This document shows positions 54,965 through 64,000 of a stretch of DNA of 64,000 bases, in pieces; the stretch's first letter is position 1; every line of letters begins with the position of its first letter. The notes beneath the pieces were generated by a model. That model ran no database searches. It had not been told where the DNA came from and worked only from the letters and a program-made list of their open reading frames with translations. The stretch comes from Nephromyces sp. MM_2019. Taxonomy: Eukaryota > Apicomplexa > Aconoidasida > Nephromycida. The position numbers and the translations under genes were made by a program. The DNA is taken from the NCBI GenBank assembly GCA_015657535.1, contig JADHZB010001968.1, positions 7,386 to 71,385 of the forward strand, read 5' to 3'.

Positions 54965-56340
54965 TATTCGTTCAGAGTGAGTGGTTATTGTTATAACACT
55001 GGGTGTTCTATATTTATGTAAAGGAGTAATGTTATATTGATTTTGGAATAAAATTTAAACTCTAGAACCAGTTATAAGGTTGCTCTATACTTGAGTGATC
55101 CAAGCAAAGACAAGTTTTGGTTACAACATCCTACTAACTAATTAAAGATGTAGTAAATCATTATTTTTATGATTGCTTTAGAACCCTCCCGTCAAGTCTG
55201 ACCTCTATCCTCAATCATTTAATTCAATTAGGAAACAGTTTACCAATTAAAAAATTTTAATACTCTAAGTTTTTTTGATATGTATCTTAGTCCATTTGGT
55301 AATTTATGTATAATGGGTTGCTAGCTATTTATAAAACTTCCTTCGTTATGATCTTTGATTAGCAAAATGTATCGAATTAAACTTGTGATGTGGTTAATAC
55401 GCAGATAAATATTATAGAAAGGGTGCAAAGTATGTTATGGTATATAAATTGCCATTAATAAATATATATCTATAAGTGAAATATATTTTAAGAAGCTATA
55501 TTCTAACAATTCATATAAACTCGAATTTTAATTTAGCTGGGTTTTTTTAACACTGGCACTGCTCAAATGGCAAATCTCAAGACCCTTCACATTCCACAAT
55601 TAATATGAACTTGAAATGAGTAGTAGTTTTAAAGGCATGACAAAAACAAGATAATAAATATATGAACTCCTCTATATATTATTGCAAACACAATTACATA
55701 TATACATATTAGCACATACAAAAAGCTTGATTACTTTAGCCAAATTATTAGCACAATTTATACCTAATGAAAGCAATTTTTATTAAAACATCTGAACCTT
55801 TCAAGATTTTTTCTTTCATTGACAACAGCTTATGAAGCTAGGGCAATTCAAGTTATGTCTTATCAGGTTTAAACTTGAAAATTTTATGAAAGTCTTTGAT
55901 GTAATTAATTGTTTTGAACTAATCACTATTATCGGGATAAATAAACTCAATCCTTGAGTTGAGCAATTTATTGATTTACCTTTATTAATATAATTTATCT
56001 GCAGGTAAACTGCAATTGCTGCACCTTATGTAGTATAGCGAACATTAATTGCTATCTATTTGTTTTTAACGACTAACTAAGAAGATAAGTGATAGTATAC
56101 CAAGAAATGCAGACTTTGAGTATAAATAAACGATTTAAAGCACATTAATTATAGGCTCTTATTACTCAATTAAGATAATCATATGATTAAGTTTATGCTA
56201 TAAAATAATTAAATTATTTGGAGTTCAAATATTTTGTCGCAATTCTCGTTAGTTTGACTTTTCAAATCTAGTTTCATATACGTATTAACATATTAAGAAT
56301 CAATTATATATTAGAAAAAGCTTTCAACTTGCTTTTCAAA
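54965..56340. other. Intergenic, AT-rich
   Basis: No supported gene; upstream region of the secreted-protein gene at 56341. Confidence 0.5.
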
Positions 56341-58109
56341 ATGATCCAAAAGCATTTCCCAATTATAGTTTTATTTTTCATAAAGTGGTCAGCCCAAAAG
56401 GAAGAAAGCTTTGACTACAAAATTCTTGCTACTGTAAGAAAAATATTAAAAACAATTGATGTGTTTAATTCTGAATTTTAATTCAGCTTGATATGAATTT
56501 TGCTATAGCTAATGCTTAAAAATTAAACTCACATGCTGGCCTTTTACAAATCAGGAAACCTCAGATTTAGAAAAGCATAATAAAAGTGAAGAGCTGTTGA
56601 GATTTTATGGTAAAGAGAGATTAAATTTCGAGTTTAGATGCCTCTAGAGTAGATTTATTACTTATCAATGAAACCCTTGTCAATTTAAAATTATTGATTA
56701 CCACTCATCATTTTGTAGCTAAATTTAAACTTAATCACATGCTTAGTCTCATTTTGTTAATTCTAACAATTCATTATCCAGAATTCAAATATTTTGGTTT
56801 AGATAAAGGTAATAATTATGAGCAGGATTTTAATGGAAGGATTCTTTTTGAGAATGTGTATAGCAGGTCATTTAATCGAGATATATTCTCTATTGAACCT
56901 AAAACTCCATTAATGGATCCCTATCAGCTTGATAGTGAATCAAGAAATCAGGTTTGTAATTATTATTAAAAGTTAGTATGCTTTTTTGAAGTTCATGTTG
57001 CACAAAAATTTTATGTTTTGGAAATGATAAAACTCCAAAAACTAGAATTCCAAAACTGGTGCCTATGCAAGCTCAAGTTCTGAGTTGAATTATGGAAATT
57101 GGGGGCTTAAATATAATAGAAATAAGAATACAGGCTCTAAAGATTTCCAATTTGGAAATTCTTTAGGCTTTGTAGGGATTGGTGTCGATGACTATCTAAC
57201 TAAAAAGCAAAGCTTAGGATTCGGTAACACAGTTATTTCCTTATTAGAAAATAAAATTCGAGATGGACATGGAATCGAGGTTGTTCATGGTAATTATGGT
57301 GTTAATGTAAGTGTTGAAAAAAATTAGCTATTAGGGACTATAAAGTTAAACCTTATCAAATTATTTTATCTATTTATAGGTAAACAATATTGAAAACGAA
57401 AAATTATCTTCAATTGGCATTCTCTCAGATGGCTTCGCAACATACACCGTTACTGATTGGTATGACCAAGATATTTCGCAGAGCATTAGAATAAACAATT
57501 ATGAAATTGGATTACGACATGATTTTGATAATTTTTTGAATAATGAAACTGATGAATTTGGAACTGAAATCTCATTCCTTACACCTAGATTTGATGTGAA
57601 CGTTGGAACAAGTGTTTCTGGTCAGAAATACGGGGTAGATTTCTCTAAAGAAAGATATAAAATTGCATTCCAGGAAGACTTTGATGACAAAATATCTCAA
57701 TTTGAAGGTGCTAGCAAAACTTTAGTTTAATATTATAAATAATTTATATTTTAAAAAACTTCAAAAAAATTGATTTATAGCTAAATGGGGCCATGGCTGG
57801 AATCTCAATATTCTGGAAAATTCGGATAGTGATCGAGACTCCTCATCAATGCGTAGTATAGGTGTCGGCAAACACAAACTAGCTTATGCGGAAGTTAGTC
57901 GAGGATTTAATGAAAATGGTGAAAGGACTGGAGGCTTGGGTTTTGAAATGCCCGATTTATCTTTCACAGCCGAAGTTTCCGACACTTATCCAAATAAAAG
58001 CTTAAAATATACTCTTCACATGGGGAAATTGGTTTACGTAGGGGATGCTGAGATAACTCCCGAAAACAATTTCAGCCCATTTTTTGACCTTATATCAAGA
58101 GTCATGTGA
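56341..58109 (+). CDS. Secreted protein of unknown family, 411 residues
   Basis: Six exons join in phase: 56341-56433, 56555-56609, 56782-56951, 57046-57306, 57380-57707 and 57781-58109 (TGA). The N-terminus is a signal peptide (MIQKHFPIIVLFFIKWSAQK). The mature part has no cysteine pattern or further membrane helix. It is rich in Gly, Asn, Asp and alternating hydrophobic residues (GLGFEMPDLSFTAEVSDTYP, EISFLTPRFDVNVGTSVSGQ), suggesting a beta-rich fold. Segments around residues 250 and 350 look like diverged copies of each other. I do not recognise the family. Its gene sits 0.5 kb upstream of another secreted-protein gene in the same orientation. Function unknown. Confidence 0.8.
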
Positions 58110-58634
58110 AATTAAAGCGTATATGCTAGTTGAAGACCTAGTTAAGCTTGCGTTGTTTTGTTTCAAATAATTAGCAATTCTTTATTTGATTATAACTAAG
58201 TTATTTATAGGGAACTGTGAACTTTCCCTTAACAAATTTTTTGAAGTTGGCTGTTGAAATGTTTAGCTAGAAAGTTTCACTTATCTATTGTACTTGTGTA
58301 CCTTTCCAGTTACAACATAAAATAATAAAACTATAAATAGGCCATAAAATGGCTAAAATTGTTTAAACTTCTCTAGTACGAAAATATAAAATTTGTGATT
58401 AATATTTGCTTTGTAACCAACTTTTATTTAAATTCATATTCATTGATTAAATATTTATTATTTAGTTTACTCAATATGCTTTGGAAATTTTAGTTAGTGT
58501 ATGTAAATTTGTGAAAATATTTTATTTTAAGCAGCATATGTTAGTTTTGGAAGTGTGCATAAAGTTTACTTGGATTAAAAGAAATATCTTTGGCATAATT
58601 AGGAGAAAAATTCTTGGCTTGTAACCTTGTTAAA
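58110..58634. other. Intergenic spacer between two secreted-protein genes
   Basis: 525 bases of AT-rich DNA without coding signal; it must hold the promoter of the downstream gene. Confidence 0.5.
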
Positions 58635-61600
58635 ATGTCAATCTTTATAAATCAGAAACTACTTTTTACCTTTTTCTGTGTGTTGGTGCTATGTAAGTTA
58701 TCCCAGCTTAAAAGGATTTTTTTATGAGCAATAGAAATAACCTAGTAAACCATTTAGATTAGTTAAAACAAATCTGTCGATATATATGAATCAATTTACA
58801 GTTGAAAACTATATAGTCCCAGCTAATTCTGAAGGTTACAGAAGCTTTAAAAAACCTAAAAAGTATAATAAGCATGTTAACGAAGTAGGAGCTGATCAAA
58901 AAGAATCATTGCTTGACCTTTATGATAAAAATGGGATTATGGGTCTTTCTTACCCTCCTGAGCTTTCTGATTACTTCAGTAAGCAAAAAATTAACCTCGA
59001 AAATATAGCATAAATGAGCTAACTTGATAAAAAGGTTGATAAGATTTTTCCTGATTGTAGTTATATATAACATAAAACAGGCTTGGAGCAACCTGAAAAT
59101 TCTTTGAAGCGCTTTAATGATCACCAGCCTAGGGGAATCGATAATTTTAGCTATCCAGCCAAGATTTCATCAATTGATTATAGTCTGCTCTCATTGAATG
59201 CTAAAAATCAGGTATTAGATTCGAATAATGTGGAATTTTCACCAGCACCGGATTATCCTGGATGTAAGCTCAATATTAGTGTTTGATCTAATGATTGAAA
59301 CTTAATTTTGAAATTTGGTTCAGCCGTTGCATTCGCATGCTTCCGAGGGGCTAGGCAAATGAGAGTTAATTTACTAGGATTCAAAATTAATTCAGATGGA
59401 TCATATATGATAAATCCAGGCCCAGAAAAAAGGCAGTGTGTGATCAAATGTAATACAAACAACTCAGAATGCTTAAAACACGAAGAATGTATCCAACCTG
59501 GAAATATAGCTCTGGTTAAGACTTTATAAGTATCAATAAGTTCTGTATAAAAATAATTGTATATTAATATATTTAGTTCAACGGAGAGCTTGCAAAGTTG
59601 AAAGAGACTGGATGTGGAGTTCCTTGGTACAAGAGTAAGTAAAAATTGAATTTTGTTGAGGCTGATGACTTAAATCTTAAAACACCAGTAGACTAACTTT
59701 AGATCACAATGATTTAAATAGTGTAATACATTCAATTTCAGCTGAATACTATGTGAGCAAGTTTCCTATGCTTTTTGAGGCTGCCTATTCGCGGCCATTT
59801 GGATATTTTATGCCAAGTGCTATTGATCGTTTGCCTCTGGATACTGGTAGACCCAGGGGTTCAATATTAATGGCTGTTCCACGAGAAAAGGAAGTAGTGT
59901 CCAAGGAAATGTCTAGACTACACCAAGAGTATCGTCAAACTGGTAAGAAGAATCTCTATGGTGCAGCAGTTAAATCTCACATTATGGATTTTGAAAATAA
60001 GCTACGAGAAGTTTGTGCTACTCTTAATGGTAAATAAATAATAAATTATCCTTGAGCTTATATTGTGGGTTCTATTTAATGTCTTTAATAGAACCAATTG
60101 CGAGCTTACCTGATGGAATAGTAGCTAGAAGCTTTGTTTATGATACAATTCATGTACCGGAAAACTGGGTCCTTACGAGACGAGGGAGGTTTTTCCTATC
60201 AAAGGGGGAGAATTTAAAAGATGCCTTTGATCTATGTTATGATAACTATCGTGTTTCTTTGTATCACATAGAATATTTGCTGAGAGTTATTGGAGGTGCT
60301 AGTTACGAAAAAAATAGCCATATAACAATGAATGGGGTGCCCAATAATTCAAAATGCTTGGAAAGTGCAATGAATGATCAATCCATACGTCATTCTCTTG
60401 CTGCAGCTTTCAAAACCTTAAAAGATGAATCAATAAAATATATGGGATTTCTAAACGTAGATCAAGCTCAATTGGACAAAATGAAAGCTTTCAGTGATCC
60501 AGATTTTGATCCTTCGGGTGACATGACGAATAACCATGGACTGGGATTTTTAAAAGTGAATAATTTAAAGAATGCTTTTATGATAGAGTTGTTATAAAAT
60601 TGGAATATTATTATAGGAACTCCGTATGGCAAATAGGATGGCAGCAAATACAGTTATTCTTGAATATGGAAGCATAGTCCAAGAAGCACAGCTTATCGAA
60701 GATGGATTTTATCTAGATTATCATTTAGTCAAAAATTTGAGTTATAGAGTACGATTCATGTCCTGGGTGTTAGGATCTATAGAAAGTATTTCCATGAAAT
60801 ATCTGAGGCACTTTTGGTATCCAAATGCTCTAGCAGAAACGGATTTGAATAAGTAAAGATACATTATCTTTATTCTCCATTTTTTATATTGAATTAATCT
60901 TGTACTAATAGGCTAATTAGGGAAAGTGGCAATGATATTAATTATATAAATCAAAAAGCTGTTATAATTGAAGAATTATTTAAAGAGATCGAAAAAGTGT
61001 GGAGGAGCATATCGGCTAAATGGGATGATGAAGCAATTCAGAGGCTAGTCGAAGTCCAAGGCTTCACAAAAAAGCCTTATTCAAGTCGAAAGATGTCATT
61101 GTTGATTAAAAAGGTTCGAGAAAAATTTCAAAACGCACAAAGCCTTGGGTCTGCTGCTGGAGCGGGTTAGTAATAATGGTTGTAAGCAATTCCAATTAAT
61201 AGATTTGAATTAATGTCGTGAAGTAATTCTCAATTGCCAGTGTTTGAAGTCTATTTCTAAGTTTTGATTGATATTCTGAAGTAAACTAGATAAATTATAT
61301 TTTTTATAGACCAATGCCAAGTGGATAACTTATGCTATTTTGATCCAAAAGGACCATTACCTCAAGGTGTAAGCATCTTTACAAGTGGCTCACATAATGA
61401 TCAAGCTGGAGAGCCACGCTATGTCTGTGATTGTGGCGGAAATTCAGCGTTCTACCTCAAATCAAGTGTAAGATTGAACGCTAGCTTCTCAATTGTTAAT
61501 TGATTTTCCATCCTTCTATAATTTTGGTTTGCTACCTTTTAGAATGGGCAAGCATGGTGGGCTATGGAATTAGCTCACCCGGAACTTGTCTCAGCTATTG

Positions 61601-64000
61601 AAATTGTAACTCCACCAGATTCAGAGTTATATAATATTGATGTCTCAATGAGTAAAACTCCTCTAGATGCGGTGTGGAGTAAAGAAACGCATAAGTTTGA
61701 TGGGATCATTTTCAAGTCAGAAACGAAGGTTGCTGATCCTTCAGTAGAGCCATCAGAAAATATGAAATGTTCTACAGATGGTAAGTCATGTGTAAGAATT
61801 TTCTTTAAGGGAAAATAGCTTAGGAACATGTTTTTCAGCTCAAACGACTCAAATGGCGGGAACAACACGAAGATACGAGTGTTCATTCACTCGATCGAAG
61901 TATGTGTATGTTAGAAGTAACACAAACTTTTTGTCACTGGCAAATGTTAGGGTAGTTTCAGGGGGTATGTATCTAATCATGTTCGATTATGCAAGAGCAA
62001 ACAAGCTATACCTTTTGAAATATAATTTAAATCAGGTTTGAACGGAAAGAGTAATTGCCCCAACGGTTTTGAGACTGCTTTTGTAAAGCGAGTTTGCCCT
62101 ATATCTGGGAAAATATTGAGTGAAACTGATGAACAAAAGTGTGGTAAATTTTGTAATAGCAAACGTGATTGCCCAAGAGACAACGAGTGCTTAAGTAATC
62201 GCTTTATTTCAAAGTCAATCGATGACTTTATAATTTTCCAGAAATATAAATTCTGTGGTTGGAAAGTTCGTGAATTCCCATTTAGTAAGAGTTGATACAT
62301 AAAATAAAATAATTACAAAGTAGTAATGTTAGATGGTTCGAACAAGAATCCTATCAGTATTAATGTCAAAATGCCCCAATTACTTACCAAAGTCTATCTA
62401 TTTAATATATCCAAAATGTGATATTTGATTCAGCACCTTCATCTAAATGTGAGCAAGGGCAGATCAAAACCCAATTTCAAGTTGTAAACCTGAAACTAAA
62501 AAAGGACCCTCCTGCATCTTTATGTATGACACCATGCTATATTGATAAACAAAAACGAATAAAAGAATGCGATCAGTCAATAGGCCAAAAATGTCTATTT
62601 CAAAATGAGCTTAACAAGGTAATCTGGTTGAAGGATTTTCAAAACTCCCAAATACTTTATTTCTTTGATATCACAGATCATGAGCTTAGATGGTAATGAG
62701 CTGAATGAGCATACCTACGTAACGGGTAAATCTCTATCTGATGAAATGACATGTGGTATTCCCATTCAAAATCAAAGTGAGAATTTCCACTAAAATGTTT
62801 TGAGAGCTTGTGAATTCTATTATAAATGGTATATATTATAGGGAAAGTCCGATGTACATCCAAACTATCCAAATGCCATGAAGATGCAGTCTGTTTAGAA
62901 GAGGAAGATTGGAGCTATAGTTGCAAGTGCAAGCCTGGTTATATAGGCAATGGTATTAAAACATTAAGAGATAAGGGGTTATCTTATGGAACAGGATGTG
63001 AAGGTAAATGGTTGAAAAAAAAAATTTGAGGATGTGTTAATTTGTTCATGTAATTTTAGATGAGGATGAGTGTCTCAATTCGCCTTGTGATCCCAATGCT
63101 ACATGTGCTAATACTCCGGGAAGCTTCGTATGTGAATGTAACTCAGGCTATGAGGGAGATGGGTTTACTTGTAAAGGTGAAACGCTCTTTCTTTTGAATA
63201 TTGTTTATACTATTTTTTATATTGTATATGTGATGTTATGATATTAATTGTAAATTATTTAAAGTATCTTAGCAAAAGTAATGTACATGTATGTGTGTAT
63301 AATTTTGAAAGTGGTTAATATAATCAAGTTATTCTCGGATTAATATATATATGTGATTTCATAATTATTTAATTGTTAGCTGAAAATCCATGCCTCCTAA
63401 CCAATTCTGAAGGAGGGAGTGGACCCTGTGGGCCTGACGCTATATGTGAAATGAGGTCTGGTGACCTTAAATGTAGGTGCGAGGGTCCTCATCGAGAAAA
63501 TTCGAGTGATACACATTGTAGAGGTAAATAATTATCTGTAGTTTAAGTGTGGCTACATAATCCAATTATGAATATTTTCTTCAAACTGTGTTACTTTTAG
63601 AGGTGGACCATTGTGCTGCTGGGTATTGTGATGAACATGCTATCTGTGCACCAGTATCAATGGATTGGCCTACTTGTCAGTGCAACCTAGGTTTCAGTGG
63701 TAATGGGATAAACGGGAATTGTGAAGGTATAGGATATATATAAACGTTTTTATGTATTACTTAATAACATAAATTAATTTGATTTAGATATTGATGAGTG
63801 TCTTGACCAAAATGGTGGATGTTCCGACACTGAAGACTGTGTAAATCAGATTGGTAAAGCACCAATTTGTAATTGTAAACCTGGTTACGAAAGAAGAGGA
63901 GCTCAATGTATTGGTAATGAAAAGCTATTTATATGCTCTTCTTGGTTAACTTTTATGTCATTATAACAAAAATCTACATATAAAATTATCAATGTAAAAT
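58635..64000 (+). CDS. Large secreted protein with discoidin-like and EGF domains (3' partial)
   Basis: A signal peptide (MSIFINQKLLFTFFCVLVLC) is encoded by exon 1 (58635-58692). About 17 exons follow in phase and the gene runs off the window after 63913. The first ~700 residues (58763-61167) are a Cys-poor region of unknown fold. Next, 61309-62036 encodes a galactose-binding/F5-8C-like domain (GQAWWAMELAHPELVSAIEI at its start, SKYVYVRSNTNFLSLANVRV at its end). A Cys-rich section follows, then EGF modules: KCKPGYIGNG; DEDECLNSPCDPNATC with CECNSGYEGDGFTC; CGPDAICEM; CDEHAICAP with CNLGFSGNGI; and DIDECLDQNGGCS with CNCKPGYERR. Two start with the calcium-binding D(E/I)DEC signature. Each EGF lies on its own exon with phase-1 borders. 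The layout suggests an extracellular adhesin or matrix protein; that role is inferred. Confidence 0.82.

Noticed and set aside
58635..61167. Perforin (MACPF) domain in the large secreted protein
   Set aside because: The MACPF signature (Y-x-x-[FY]-G-T-H-[FY]) and the double GG are not present in order, so I left the region unassigned.

Overview
The window is nuclear DNA of an AT-rich, intron-dense alveolate, most likely an apicomplexan or a close myzozoan relative. Two genes carry the alveolin (inner membrane complex) repeat, which points to alveolates. TAA, TAG and TGA all end recognisable genes, so the code is standard and a ciliate is unlikely. An axonemal dynein light chain implies a flagellated stage. 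Genes are split into many short exons with GT..AG introns, so all gene models here were built by hand by joining exons whose reading phases agree; small errors at junctions and starts are possible.

Layout. 1-5424 (+): PARN-type deadenylase, 5' end outside the window. 5913-7021 (-) and 8012-10322 (+): two alveolins head to head. 11556-12934 and 14435-14967 (+): a tandem pair of small paralogous proteins of unknown function sharing a GGCP motif. 16560-20961 (+): CSA/ERCC8-like WD40 protein. 22155-26142 (-): CDC48/p97. 27631-28365 (-): unknown single-exon protein. 30379-32296 (-): DGAT2-type acyltransferase. 34751-36688 (+): NUP35/NUP53-like nucleoporin. 38257-44329 (+): RAD54, tail to tail with a C-terminal-motor kinesin at 44460-49181 (-). 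49448-50349 (+): axonemal dynein light chain 1 (DNAL1). 50799-51681 (+): unknown membrane protein. 51987-52588 (-): HINT-type HIT protein. 52925-53149 (+): 3' exons of a possible small gene. 53613-54495 (-): Derlin. 56341-58109 (+): unknown secreted protein. 58635 to beyond the window end (+): a large secreted protein with a discoidin/F5-8C-like domain and EGF repeats.

Most genes are unrelated housekeeping genes and do not form a pathway. Themes are DNA repair (RAD54, CSA), protein quality control (CDC48 and Derlin, which cooperate in ER-associated degradation), cytoskeleton and pellicle (alveolins, kinesin, DNAL1), and a secreted/adhesive pair at the right edge.

The most unusual aspects are: introns and spacers of the first ~20.6 kb filled with GT and AC microsatellites, often touching the splice sites, with an abrupt change to ordinary AT-rich introns after ~21 kb; the tandem GGCP pair with an identically placed intron; a kinesin whose switch II lacks its conserved glutamate; a duplicated alveolin gene tail; and a multidomain extracellular protein whose EGF modules sit on phase 1-1 exons.
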